From Chimaeribacter californicus (GTDB lineage: Bacteria; Pseudomonadota; Gammaproteobacteria; Enterobacterales; Enterobacteriaceae), in NCBI RefSeq assembly GCF_002858675.1, contig NZ_PJZF01000010.1, positions 99,057 through 163,056 of the forward strand: a stretch of DNA of 64,000 bases, read 5' to 3'. The stretch's first letter is position 1. The number at the start of each line of letters is the position of its first letter. The translations under genes and the position numbers were made by a program. The notes beneath the pieces were generated by a model that worked only from the letters and a program-made list of their open reading frames with translations, was not told the origin of the DNA and did no database searches. Positions 47,916 through 57,467 of the stretch are shown here, piece by piece.

Positions 47916-48742
47916 CAGGCAGGCAAATCCGTCACGTTGCCCTGGATCTCATTATCATTCCCGGCGGGCAGGTGCGGCACAGTGGCCGGGGCCATTAACG
48001 CCGTGGTCGCTGCCGCGCCCACCAGCATCACTGCCAGCCCTTTCGCCAGCCACGTTTCAAACTGCGCCTGTTGCGCGATCGTCAGGGGTTTGTCTGACCA
48101 GATAAAGAAATTCTCGACCTGATACCGTTCCAGTTCCGGCTCAGGCAGCGGATAAGGCAGCAACTCTACCCGCAACCCCTCGCTGACCAGCCGGATCGCT
48201 TCCAGCCACAGCTCCAGGCTGTCTTTGACCTGCCAGGCCAGCAACAGCACCGGGGCGCCGGGCCGCTTGCGGGCCGTGTGCATGGTGAAACTGGCGTACT
48301 CCATGATCGCTACATCCAGCATGGCCCGTTGTTGGATCAGGGCCGGGTGGCGGCCGGAGCCCAGAAACAGCCGCAGCGGGCGCAGAATATCGTTGACCAG
48401 ATTCTCAGACGGCACTTCACGCCCGTAACGCCACAGCAGCTGGCGCAGTTTGGCCGTCTGGTGGTGCTCCAGGTGGTAGAGCAGGGCTTCCTGTTGCGCC
48501 TGCCAGCCCTGCGAGACCTGTTTTGCATCACCGGACAAAATGGCGCGGATCTGCGTCAGCGGCACGCCGCGGGAGACCCAATGCAGGATGATGTGCGCGC
48601 GCGAGATATCGCTGTCGGAATAGCTGCGTTTGCCGTCTGCTTCCCGCTGCGGTTTCAGTAAGCCATGCCGTTGCCAGGAGCGCAGGGTGACCGGGTTGAC
48701 ACCACAAAGTTGTGCCACGACGTCGATACTATAGAGTGCCAT
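47915..48742 (-). CDS. MerR-family regulator, MlrA/BluR-like
   Basis: 275 residues from ATG 48742, behind AAGGAA. N-terminal MerR helix-turn-helix (YSIDVVAQLCGVNPVTLRSW, LLKPQREADGKRSYSDSDI) joined to a long C-terminal domain like that of MlrA (LLLAWQVKDSLELWLEAIRL against E. coli VVGWNIQDTTRLWLEG). MlrA activates csgD and curli/biofilm genes in E. coli; whether this paralogue does is not known. The C-terminal 40 residues are Ala-rich, hydrophobic (KGLAVMLVGAAATTALMAPA) and could touch the membrane. Sits where E. coli carries the peptide permease gene dtpB. Confidence 0.82.
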   Translation of the reverse strand: MALYSIDVVAQLCGVNPVTLRSWQRHGLLKPQREADGKRSYSDSDISRAHIILHWVSRGVPLTQIRAILSGDAKQVSQGWQAQQEALLYHLEHHQTAKLRQLLWRYGREVPSENLVNDILRPLRLFLGSGRHPALIQQRAMLDVAIMEYASFTMHTARKRPGAPVLLLAWQVKDSLELWLEAIRLVSEGLRVELLPYPLPEPELERYQVENFFIWSDKPLTIAQQAQFETWLAKGLAVMLVGAAATTALMAPATVPHLPAGNDNEIQGNVTDLPA

Positions 48743-48889
48743 GCCGGTTTCCTTGAGTGGGATGGGCGTTTTTTGAACCATACAGGAAAATGCTGCGTTG
48801 AAGTAAATATCTTCGCTGCATCAATAGCAAGTAAGGGAAATGGCGTGCCCCACCCTGGAAACAGGGCACGTTTTTACCTGGTAAGCGTA

Positions 48890-49654
48890 TTAACCGGCAA
48901 CGGCGTTGGCGGTACCGGGGTAGAGATCAAACCGGTGGGATTTGGTTTCAATGGCGGCCTGCGCGGCGACCCCAGCCAGCGGCGGCGCATAATCCGGGCG
49001 TTTTACCACCACCCGTTTGGTGGCCAGCGCCCTGGCCGGAGCCAGCAGCCCATCGGCATCGAGATCCGGCCCCACCAGCGACTGGAATACCCGCATCTCT
49101 TTTTTCACCAGCGCACTTTTTTGCCGGTGCGGGTACATCGGGTCAAGGTAGACCACCTCCGGCCGTGGGGTAATGTCTGCCAGCGCGGTCAGGCTGGAAG
49201 CGTGCAGCAGCGTCAGCCGTTCACGCAGCCAGGAGCCGATTTCCGCATCCTGATAGCCGCGTTGCAGACCATCATCCAGCAGGGCGGCCACCACCGGGTT
49301 GCGCTCGAGCATCCGCACCCGGCAGCCCAGTGCCGCCAGCACAAAGGCATCACGCCCCAACCCAGCGGTGGCGTCCACCACCTCCGGCAGGTAACTGCCC
49401 TTGATGCCCACCGCTTTGGCGACCGCTTCCCCACGCCCGCCACCAAAACGGCGGCGGTGCGCCATCGCCCCGGTGACGAAATCCACATAAATGGCGCCCA
49501 GTTTCGGCTCATCACGCTTGCGCAGTTCAAGGCGTTCCGGCGTCAGCACCAATGCCATAATGGCGTCATCGTCAGAGGTAAGCTGCCAGCGCGCCGCTAA
49601 AAGCGATAAGGCGCCGGGGTCGGCGCCTTCTTCACAGAGTAAACAGATGCTCAC
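48890..49654 (-). CDS. rsmJ: 16S rRNA (guanine-1516-N2)-methyltransferase
   Basis: 254 residues, starting at a GTG (49654) as judged from alignment with E. coli RsmJ (MKICLIDETG). S-adenosylmethionine-binding motif [20 protein letters not shown] and catalytic motif [20 protein letters not shown]. Modifies G1516 of 16S rRNA. Begins three bases after the prlC stop codon, so translationally linked to it. Confidence 0.95.
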   Translation of the reverse strand: MSICLLCEEGADPGALSLLAARWQLTSDDDAIMALVLTPERLELRKRDEPKLGAIYVDFVTGAMAHRRRFGGGRGEAVAKAVGIKGSYLPEVVDATAGLGRDAFVLAALGCRVRMLERNPVVAALLDDGLQRGYQDAEIGSWLRERLTLLHASSLTALADITPRPEVVYLDPMYPHRQKSALVKKEMRVFQSLVGPDLDADGLLAPARALATKRVVVKRPDYAPPLAGVAAQAAIETKSHRFDLYPGTANAVAG

Positions 49655-49657
49655 AAC

Positions 49658-51700
49658 TCAGCCTTTGATGCCGTAATGGCGCAGCATGGCATCAAGCTGC
49701 GGCTCACGGCCGCGGAAGCGTTTGAACAGCGTCATCGGCTCCTCAGACCCGCCGCGCGTCAGGATGTTATCCAGGAACGACTGGCCGGTTTCGCGGTTAA
49801 AGATCCCCTCTTCCTCAAAGCGGGAGTAAGCATCCGCAGAGAGCACTTCCGCCCACAGGTAGCTGTAGTAGCCTGCGGCGTAGCCCCCGGCGAAGATATG
49901 GCTGAACGCGTGCGGGAAGCGGCCCCAGCTCGGGGACGGCACCACGGCCACCTGTTTTTTCACTTCGGCCAGGGTCTGGAGGATTTCCGCGCCTTTCGCC
50001 GGGTCATACTCGGCATGCATACGGAAATCAAACAGGCCGAACTCCAGCTGACGCAGGATGAACAGCGCCGCCTGGTAGTTTTTCGCCGCCAGCAGCTTGT
50101 CGAGCATCTCCTGCGGCAGCGGCTCGCCCGTCTGGTAGTGGCCGGAAATAAAGGCCAGCGCCTCCGGCTCCCAGCACCAGTTCTCCATAAACTGGCTCGG
50201 CAGTTCTACCGCATCCCACGGCACACCGCTGATCCCGGCCACACCGGCGGTATCGATTTTGGTCAGCATATGGTGCAGGCCATGGCCGAACTCATGGAAC
50301 AGCGTGGTCACTTCGTTATGGGTGAACAGCGCCGGTTTGTCACCGATTGGGCGGTTGAAGTTACAGGTCAGGTAGGCCACCGGTTTTTGCAGCTCACCGT
50401 CGGCTTTACGCAGGCTGCCCGCGCAGTCGTCCATCCAGGCACCGCCGCGTTTGTGCTCACGGGCATAGAGGTCGAGGTAGAAGCTGCCGCGCAGTTCGCC
50501 GCTTTCATCAAACAGATCAAAGAAACGCACTTCCGGGTGCCAGGTGTCCACATCGTGGCGCTCTTTGGCGGTAATGCCGTAAATGCGTTTCACCACTTCA
50601 AACAGGCCGCCGAGCACGCGCTGTTCCGGGAAGTAAGGGCGCAGCTGCTCATCACTGATGGAGAACAGGTGCTGCTTCTGCTTCTCGCCGTAGTAGGAGA
50701 GATCCCAGGCTTCCAGCGTATCAACGCCGTAATGCTCTTTGGCAAAGGCACGCAGCTGGGCCAGTTCCTGTTCACCCTGCGGGCGGGCGCGTTTCGCCAG
50801 ATCGTGCAGGAAGTCGAGCACCTGTTGCGGGCTTTCGGCCATTTTGGTCGCCAGGGATTTCTCGGCAAACGAGGCAAAACCCAGCAGTTGGGCCAGTTCG
50901 TGGCGCAGCGCCAGCTCTTCGGCCATCACGGCGCTGTTGTCCCACTTACCGGCATTCGGCCCCTGATCGGAAGCACGGGTGCCGTAGGCGCGGTACATCT
51001 CTTCACGCAGCGCCTGGTTGTCACAGTAGGTCATCACCGGCAGGTAGCTGGGGATGTCGAGCGTCAGCAGGTAACCTTCCTGCTCTTTTGACTGCGCCAG
51101 CGCCTGTGCGGCGGCCAGTGCGCTTTCCGGCATCCCGGCGAGATCATTGGCATCCGTGATCAGCTTGCTCCAGCCCATGGTGGCATCCAGCACATTGTTG
51201 CTGTAGGTGGAGCCGAGTTCCGACAGGCGGGTGGAGATTTCACCATAACGCTTCTGTTTTTCCGGTGACAGGCCGATGCCGGACAGCTCGAAATCACGCA
51301 GGGCGTTATCCACCGCTTTCTGCTGCGGCGCGGTCAGGCGGGCAAAATTTTCGCCCTCTTTCAGGTCACGGTAGGCCTGGTACAGCCCGGCATGCTGGCC
51401 GACCCAGGTGCTGTATTCAGAGAGCAGCGGCAGGCATTGTTCATAGGCGGCGCGCAGCTCGGGGCTGTTTTTCACCGAGTTCAGGTGGCTGACCGGTGAG
51501 AAAATGCGGCTCAGGCGGTCATCAGATTCCGCCAGCGGCTGGCACAAATTGTCCCAGGTGTAGGGCCCGCCTTGTGCGACCACGCTTTCGACTGTTTTGC
51601 GGCACGCGTCCAGCGCGGATTCCATCGCCGGCACAATGTGTTCAGGTTCAATTTTAGAGAACGGCGGCAGGGTAAAAGGCGTCAGCAATGGGTTTGTCAT
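49658..51700 (-). CDS. prlC: Oligopeptidase A
   Basis: 680 residues from ATG 51700, same length as E. coli PrlC; the longer reading to 51895 is not family-like and overlaps yojI. A cytoplasmic zinc metallopeptidase of the M3 family that degrades oligopeptides and cleaved signal peptides. Zinc-binding HEFGH in TLFHEFGHGLHHM near residue 470, and the third ligand Glu in the following helix (ENWCWEPEAL). Forms a conserved unit with rsmJ. Confidence 0.96.
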   Translation of the reverse strand: MTNPLLTPFTLPPFSKIEPEHIVPAMESALDACRKTVESVVAQGGPYTWDNLCQPLAESDDRLSRIFSPVSHLNSVKNSPELRAAYEQCLPLLSEYSTWVGQHAGLYQAYRDLKEGENFARLTAPQQKAVDNALRDFELSGIGLSPEKQKRYGEISTRLSELGSTYSNNVLDATMGWSKLITDANDLAGMPESALAAAQALAQSKEQEGYLLTLDIPSYLPVMTYCDNQALREEMYRAYGTRASDQGPNAGKWDNSAVMAEELALRHELAQLLGFASFAEKSLATKMAESPQQVLDFLHDLAKRARPQGEQELAQLRAFAKEHYGVDTLEAWDLSYYGEKQKQHLFSISDEQLRPYFPEQRVLGGLFEVVKRIYGITAKERHDVDTWHPEVRFFDLFDESGELRGSFYLDLYAREHKRGGAWMDDCAGSLRKADGELQKPVAYLTCNFNRPIGDKPALFTHNEVTTLFHEFGHGLHHMLTKIDTAGVAGISGVPWDAVELPSQFMENWCWEPEALAFISGHYQTGEPLPQEMLDKLLAAKNYQAALFILRQLEFGLFDFRMHAEYDPAKGAEILQTLAEVKKQVAVVPSPSWGRFPHAFSHIFAGGYAAGYYSYLWAEVLSADAYSRFEEEGIFNRETGQSFLDNILTRGGSEEPMTLFKRFRGREPQLDAMLRHYGIKG

Positions 51701-51818
51701 AAGGGCAGTCCTGTTTATCGTTGTGGGCCGGTTGCGTGCAATCCGCTTCCGGCTGTCAAGGCGCCTCAGCGCCCTTCTGAAAGGCCAATAAGTAACATGA
51801 GGCCAAGTGGTGTGAAAA

Positions 51819-53531
51819 TCAATGCACGCCGCTGCCCGGCGGCGCACTCTCTGCCGGGGCACTGGTGTCCCCGGCGAGTGCGGCGGCCTGGTCAATCTGC
51901 GCTACCGCATCACGGCTGGCGGCCTGGCGCGCCTCGCCGGTAAGCTCATGCAGCTGGCCGGTGCGCATCTCCAGCAGCCGGTCTGCGTGTTCAAAATAGT
52001 GGTCGTCATGGCTGATGGCGAGCACGGTTTTGCCCATCGCATGGAGTTGCGGCAGCAGCTCGCGGTAGAAGGTGCGGCGGAATTGCGGGTCCTGATCGGC
52101 GGCCCACTCATCCAGCAGCAGGATGTCGCGCTGTTCCGCTACCGCCATCAGCAGTGCCACGCGTTTGCGCTGCCCCTGTGACAGCTTCAGGTTGGTGACC
52201 TGCCCCGCGTTCCAGGTGAGTTTTTCCGCCATTTTCAGCCGTTGCAACCAGCTCTGCACCAGCACGGCATCCGGTTCGCTGCCCTGTGGGCCCATCGCCC
52301 GGCCAAACAGGTGGAAATCGGTAAACACGGCCGAGAACAGCGCCCGGTAGGCGGGCAGCGTATCCGTGGTGACCGGCACGCCATCCACCAGCAGGGTGCC
52401 GGAAGTCGGGGTATACAGCCCGGTCAGCAGCATCGCCAGGGTCGATTTACCGCTGCCGTTGCCGCCAATCAGGAACACCAGCTCGCCCCGGCGCAGCGTC
52501 AGGTTGACCGGGCCGACCTCAAAGCCGGCGCCGGCATAGCGGAACGTCACGTCACGCAGCTCCAGCGTCTGCCAGTTTTTGGCGGCGGTGGCCGTGGGGA
52601 AGCCCGGCTGGTGCGGCACCAGCTCCAGCGCCTTGAGCTTGCGGAACGCCACCTGCGCGCTGAGCAGCACCGGCAGCGCGCCCACCGCCTGCAACAGCGG
52701 GGTACGTAAAAACAGCAGCGTCAGTGAATAGGTGGCCGCCACGGCGGTGTTGGCCCAGCCGAGGCGGTTGGCCATAAAGAACACCGCCCCGATGGCACCC
52801 AGCATCATGATATTTGACCAGTTCACCGCGCTGAGGTGGAAGGTGTCGGCGCGGATCACGTGGCGGCGGTACGCCTGCGCATGCTGCTGGTACTCTTCTT
52901 CAAAAATATGGCGCGCGCGGCTGCGGTTCAGCGTCAGCTCTTTGCGGCCGTCAATCACCGTCTGGTAATCCTGATACAGCGCATCTTCCGCCTCGCGCAC
53001 GCTGCTCAGGTGGCGGTAGACGCGCGCCACCAGCAGCCAGCCGCCCACGATGGTCACCACCAGCCAAAGGGCCGTGACCACCAGCATTTTCGGCGAGAGC
53101 CAGCCAAGGTAAAGGGCGCAGCCTATTGTCAGGATGATGCCCTGCAACAGCTCCGGCAGGCGCACAAACGCCAGCGTAATGTTGCGGATGTCACTGCTCA
53201 GGCTGGCCTGCAACTGCGCGCTGCCGATCTGCTCAATGCGCGCCACGTGGGTATCCAGAATCCGTTTGATGTACTCGCCGCGCAGCTGGTAGACGAAATG
53301 GTGCCCCAGCGTGGTCAGCGCCAGCTGTGAACCCAGCGTGACCGCCATCAGCAACACCAGAAAGCCCAGGAATTGCGGCAGCACTGTTAGTGAGCCGTCA
53401 AAGCGGTTGATTAACTGGGTATTAATGAACGCAATCAGGCCAATGCCCAGCGCGGCACTGGCCAGGCTGAGAAGAATCACCATCAGGAAAGGCCAGCGGT
53501 ACTGGCGGTACACAACGCGCAACAACTCCAT
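51819..53531 (-). CDS. yojI: ABC transporter YojI (fused permease/ATPase)
   Basis: 570 residues from ATG 53531. N-terminal six-helix exporter domain ([34 protein letters not shown]) and C-terminal ATPase with Walker [10 protein letters not shown], signature LSQGQRKRV and Walker [14 protein letters not shown]. Matches E. coli YojI over about 545 residues, which exports the peptide microcin J25; the last 25 residues (Ala/Pro-rich) are an extension. In E. coli the gene is elsewhere on the chromosome, so its position between prlC and rlmJ is a rearrangement. Confidence 0.93.
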   Translation of the reverse strand: MELLRVVYRQYRWPFLMVILLSLASAALGIGLIAFINTQLINRFDGSLTVLPQFLGFLVLLMAVTLGSQLALTTLGHHFVYQLRGEYIKRILDTHVARIEQIGSAQLQASLSSDIRNITLAFVRLPELLQGIILTIGCALYLGWLSPKMLVVTALWLVVTIVGGWLLVARVYRHLSSVREAEDALYQDYQTVIDGRKELTLNRSRARHIFEEEYQQHAQAYRRHVIRADTFHLSAVNWSNIMMLGAIGAVFFMANRLGWANTAVAATYSLTLLFLRTPLLQAVGALPVLLSAQVAFRKLKALELVPHQPGFPTATAAKNWQTLELRDVTFRYAGAGFEVGPVNLTLRRGELVFLIGGNGSGKSTLAMLLTGLYTPTSGTLLVDGVPVTTDTLPAYRALFSAVFTDFHLFGRAMGPQGSEPDAVLVQSWLQRLKMAEKLTWNAGQVTNLKLSQGQRKRVALLMAVAEQRDILLLDEWAADQDPQFRRTFYRELLPQLHAMGKTVLAISHDDHYFEHADRLLEMRTGQLHELTGEARQAASRDAVAQIDQAAALAGDTSAPAESAPPGSGVH

Positions 53532-53843
53532 GATCTTCTGCCCGGTCAATGGATTTCAAGGAGTTGCATTGTAATCGGGAGGGGGGTGATAGCAAGGGGA
53601 ATAGCAGGCGGCGAACGTTTCCTGGAACCTATCTCGCAGAGGGCAAAAGGCTTTTGCCTTTTTCCCGGCCAGACAGTTTATACTGTGCCGCATGCCTCCC
53701 CTGCCGAACACCGCAGGGCGTTTGCTTTATCGCCCCCGGCGCCCCTGTGCGCCTGCCGCCTGCCCGCCAGGCGGGTGCGGTGCGGCGATTGCCATTTTGC
53801 CTGATGTCGCAGTGCATCCTTAAAAACCGGAACCATTACCGCC
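53532..53843. other. Gap between yojI and rlmJ
   Basis: 312 bases. A short inverted repeat GGCAAAAG-CTTTTGCC with TTTTT (53642-53663) is terminator-like on the plus strand. TATACT at 53681-53686 could be the rlmJ -10 hexamer. No gene seen. Confidence 0.4.
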
Positions 53844-54686
53844 ATGCTTAGTTACCGCCACAGCTTCCACGCCGGCAACCACGCCGACGTGCTGAAACAT
53901 ACCGTTCAGAGCCTGATCATTGAGTCGCTGAAGGAGAAAGAGAAACCTTTCCTCTATCTGGACACCCACTCCGGTGCCGGGCGTTACCAGCTCAGCGGGG
54001 AGCATGCGGAACGCACCGGGGAATACCTGGAAGGCATCGGCCGCCTCTGGCAACAGGATAATCTGCCGGAAGAACTGGCTCCGTACCTGGAGGCAGTGCA
54101 TGCGTTCAATCGCACCGGCACACTGCGTTACTACCCCGGTTCCCCGCTGATTGCGCGCCACCTGCTGCGCGACTATGACAAGCTGCACCTGACCGAGCTG
54201 CACTCCAGCGACTACCCGCTGCTGCGCAGTGAGTTCCAGAAAGATGAGCGGGCAAAAGTGCTGAAAGCGGACGGCTACCAGCAGTTGAAATCGCAACTGC
54301 CGCCGCTCTCGCGCCGTGGGCTGATCCTGATCGACCCGCCGTATGAGATGAAAACCGACTATCAGGATGTGGTGAAAGGGATTCAGGAAGGCTACAAACG
54401 CTTTGCTACCGGCACCTATGCCCTGTGGTACCCGGTGGTGATCCGCCAGCAGATCAAACGCATGACGCGTGACCTGGAAGCCACCGGCATCCGCCGTATT
54501 CTGCAAATTGAGCTGGCCGTGCGCCCGGACAGCGACCAGCGCGGCATGACCGCCTCCGGCATGATCGTGATTAACCCGCCGTGGAAGCTGGAACAGCAGA
54601 TGAACAACGTGCTGCCGTGGCTGCACAAGACGCTGGTGCCGACCGGCAACGGCCACACGCTGGTGAAGTGGATCGTACCGGAGTGA
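53844..54686 (+). CDS. rlmJ: 23S rRNA (adenine-2030-N6)-methyltransferase
   Basis: 280 residues, as in E. coli RlmJ. Starts MLSYRHSFHAGNHADVLKH, contains LYLDTHSGAGRYQL (cofactor binding) and the catalytic DPPYEMKTDY motif, and ends TLVKWIVPE. Methylates A2030 of 23S rRNA. Conserved order with prlC and gor, although rbn is inserted here before gor. Confidence 0.96.
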   Translation: MLSYRHSFHAGNHADVLKHTVQSLIIESLKEKEKPFLYLDTHSGAGRYQLSGEHAERTGEYLEGIGRLWQQDNLPEELAPYLEAVHAFNRTGTLRYYPGSPLIARHLLRDYDKLHLTELHSSDYPLLRSEFQKDERAKVLKADGYQQLKSQLPPLSRRGLILIDPPYEMKTDYQDVVKGIQEGYKRFATGTYALWYPVVIRQQIKRMTRDLEATGIRRILQIELAVRPDSDQRGMTASGMIVINPPWKLEQQMNNVLPWLHKTLVPTGNGHTLVKWIVPE

Positions 54687-54811
54687 TGGCCCGCCGTGCC
54701 GGGCTTCCGGCGCGGCTTCGCTTTTACGTGTGCCTGATGCGGTGTGGGGCTGCCGTAACGCGGTTTGGGAGACTGTAACGCGGCACGTTTGCCCTTCAGG
54801 GCGGCGCGCCG

Positions 54812-55729
54812 TTACACCTCAAATTCCGCGAAATCCCGCGCCAGTTCCGTGTTGGGGAAGATCGCCCGGCACTCTGCCAGTAACTGTTCACACTCGGCAA
54901 AACCGTAACGTGAGCTGAAATGGGTGGCGATCAGCCGTTTTGCCCCGGCCAGCCGGGCGGCAGTGGCCGCCTGCACGGTAGTGGAGTGGCCGCGGCCGTT
55001 GGCCTTCTCCGCCATGGCCGCTTCTAATGTCGTTTCGTGCACCATCAGATCCACCCCGTCCGCCAGCAGGTCAGAAACCGGCGTCGGTGCTGTGTCCCCG
55101 AAAATCGCCAGCGATTTCCCTTTGGTGGGCGGCCCGAGGTAGGCGCTGCCGTCAACCACCCGGCCATCGGGCAGGGTCACGGTTTCGCCCCGCTTCAGTT
55201 GCTGGAACCACGGCCCGCGCGGCACGCCGTCCGCTTTCAGGCGCTCGCCATCCAGGTAGCCCGGCTTGTCATGCGCTTCAATCCGGTAGCCGTAACACTC
55301 CACCACATGGTTCATCGGCCAGGCCGTTACCCGGACGTTGCCGTCATCACATACCTCACCAGCCGCGATCTCCACAATCTCCAGCGGGAAGGTCACAAAC
55401 GAGCTGCTGAGGGTCAGGCTGGTTTCAATAAACGCCCGGATGCCTACCGGCCCGTAGACCGTCAGCGGCTCGGTGATCCCGCCCATTGAACGGCTGGTGA
55501 GCAGGCCCGGCAGGCCGAAAATGTGGTCGCCGTGCAGGTGGGTGATGAAAATTTTCTCCAGCTTGCCCGGTTTCAGCGGGCTGCGCATGAACTGGTGCTG
55601 GGTGCCTTCGCCGCAATCGAACAGCCAGGTGCCGCCGCTGCGGGCGTTGCGCAGGGTCAGGGCAATCGCCGTGACGTTACGCTGCAAACTTGGGGTGCCG
55701 GCACAGGTGCCGAGAAAGGTCAGGTGCAT
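54812..55729 (-). CDS. rbn: Ribonuclease BN (tRNase Z family)
   Basis: 305 residues. Metallo-beta-lactamase-fold RNase that processes or trims tRNA 3' ends. Zinc-binding [15 protein letters not shown] at residues 64-78, [18 protein letters not shown], and VHETTLEA are the tRNase Z/ElaC signatures. Convergent with rlmJ and divergent from gor. Also known as elaC; in E. coli it lies at a distant site. Confidence 0.95.
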   Translation of the reverse strand: MHLTFLGTCAGTPSLQRNVTAIALTLRNARSGGTWLFDCGEGTQHQFMRSPLKPGKLEKIFITHLHGDHIFGLPGLLTSRSMGGITEPLTVYGPVGIRAFIETSLTLSSSFVTFPLEIVEIAAGEVCDDGNVRVTAWPMNHVVECYGYRIEAHDKPGYLDGERLKADGVPRGPWFQQLKRGETVTLPDGRVVDGSAYLGPPTKGKSLAIFGDTAPTPVSDLLADGVDLMVHETTLEAAMAEKANGRGHSTTVQAATAARLAGAKRLIATHFSSRYGFAECEQLLAECRAIFPNTELARDFAEFEV

Positions 55730-55874
55730 GCTATGCTTCCACTTTGTTAAACGTCTGTATCTGAATAGATCGTTGCTGCCCTATCACAATCATAGGCGCA
55801 AACTTTGCGGCAATCGGCCGACTGGCGTTAAACTCTACATTAATTTTTCTTCTCATCTTTATGGAACACTTTCG

Positions 55875-57227
55875 ATGACCAAACATTATGACTACCTTGC
55901 AATTGGTGGCGGCAGCGGCGGCATCGCCTCAATCAACCGTGCAGCCATGTACGGCCAGAAGTGCGCGCTCATTGAAGCCAAAGCGCTGGGCGGCACCTGC
56001 GTCAACGTGGGTTGTGTACCGAAAAAAGTGATGTGGCACGCCGCACAGATCGCGGAAGCGATCCACAATTACGGCCCGGATTACGGTTTTGACACCACCG
56101 TCAACGTGTTTGACTGGAAAAAACTGGTCGCCAACCGTACTGCCTACATCGACCGTATCCATACCTCCTACGACAACGTGCTGGGCAAAAACAACGTCGA
56201 CGTGATCCGCGGTTACGCGCGTTTCGTTGATGCGCACACCGTGGAAGTGAATGGTGAGAAGATCACGGCCGACCATATCCTGATCGCCACCGGCGGCCGC
56301 CCAAGCCACCCGGCGATCCCAGGTGCGGAATATGGCATCGACTCTGACGGCTTCTTCGATCTCGACGAGATGCCGCAGCGCGTCGCCGTGGTGGGCGCAG
56401 GTTACATCGCGGTCGAGATTGCCGGTGTGATGAACGCCCTCGGCGCGCAGACCCACCTGTTTGTGCGTAAACACGCGCCGCTGCGTACTTTCGACCCGCT
56501 GATCGTCGATACGCTGGTGGAAGTGATGAACACCGAAGGCCCGTTGCTGCACACGGAGTCTGTCCCGAAAGCGATCGTGAAAAACGCTGACGGCAGCCTG
56601 ACGCTGGAACTGGAAAACGGCAACAGCTACGAAGTGGATTGCCTGGTGTGGGCGATTGGCCGTGAGCCGGAAACCGACAACCTGAACCTGTCCGTCACAG
56701 GCGTGAAAACCAACGAAAAAGGCTATATCGACGTCGATAAATACCAGAACACCAGCGTTCCGGGTATTTACGCCGTGGGTGACAACACCGGTGCCGTGGA
56801 GCTGACCCCGGTCGCCGTGGCCGCCGGCCGCCGCCTGTCCGAGCGCCTGTTCAACAACAAGCCGGAAGAGCATCTGGACTACAGCAACGTCCCGACCGTG
56901 GTCTTCAGCCACCCGCCGATCGGCACCGTGGGCCTGACTGAGCCGCAGGCGATTGAGCAGTACGGCGAAAGCGAAGTGAAAGTATACAAATCCGCGTTTA
57001 CCGCCATGTACACCGCCGTGACCCAGCACCGCCAGCCGTGCCGCATGAAGCTGGTCTGCGTGGGTAAAGACGAGAAGATCGTCGGCATCCACGGCATCGG
57101 GTTCGGCATGGACGAAATCCTGCAAGGCTTCGCGGTGGCGCTGAAAATGGGCGTAACCAAGAAAGACTTCGACAACACCGTGGCGATCCACCCGACCGCA
57201 GCGGAAGAGTTCGTCACCATGCGCTAA
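55875..57227 (+). CDS. gor: Glutathione reductase
   Basis: 450 residues from ATG 55875, same length as E. coli Gor; the upstream frame from 55473 is antisense to rbn. NADPH-dependent FAD disulfide reductase keeping glutathione reduced in the cytoplasm. FAD motif GGGSGGIAS, redox-active Cys42/Cys47 in [18 protein letters not shown] motif [12 protein letters not shown], and the C-terminal catalytic HPTAAEE. Ends with a strong terminator. Confidence 0.97.
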   Translation: MTKHYDYLAIGGGSGGIASINRAAMYGQKCALIEAKALGGTCVNVGCVPKKVMWHAAQIAEAIHNYGPDYGFDTTVNVFDWKKLVANRTAYIDRIHTSYDNVLGKNNVDVIRGYARFVDAHTVEVNGEKITADHILIATGGRPSHPAIPGAEYGIDSDGFFDLDEMPQRVAVVGAGYIAVEIAGVMNALGAQTHLFVRKHAPLRTFDPLIVDTLVEVMNTEGPLLHTESVPKAIVKNADGSLTLELENGNSYEVDCLVWAIGREPETDNLNLSVTGVKTNEKGYIDVDKYQNTSVPGIYAVGDNTGAVELTPVAVAAGRRLSERLFNNKPEEHLDYSNVPTVVFSHPPIGTVGLTEPQAIEQYGESEVKVYKSAFTAMYTAVTQHRQPCRMKLVCVGKDEKIVGIHGIGFGMDEILQGFAVALKMGVTKKDFDNTVAIHPTAAEEFVTMR

Positions 57228-57243
57228 GCGCTGCATCCTCTTT

Positions 57244-57271
57244 AAAAGGCCGGAGAATTCCGGCCTTTTTT
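57244..57271 (+). terminator. Terminator of gor
   Basis: GGCCGGA and TTCCGGCC (57248-57265) form the stem, with AAAA before and TTTTTT after. Confidence 0.9.
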
Positions 57272-57467
57272 CTGCCTTTTTTTCGCCTTCCGTTCCCCCC
57301 TTAGCCGGTTTCGGCAATTTATCTTTGATCCCCATCACCTTTCGTTAACACCATCATTACCCTCAGGCTAATGATTCGCCTGCGTACTTAATTGATGCCC
57401 CCGCTGCCCGGCGCGCACACTTCCCCTCAGGCAAATCGTGAAAAATAGCGATACCAGGAGGCTAAAC

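Noticed and set aside
51700..51790. Heat-shock sigma-32 promoter for prlC
   Set aside because: A CCTTGA word exists but the -10 element and spacing do not fit convincingly.
55929..57338. 469-codon minus-strand frame opposite gor
   Set aside because: Fully antisense to gor, His/Val/Arg-rich with no domain pattern; an effect of codon bias.
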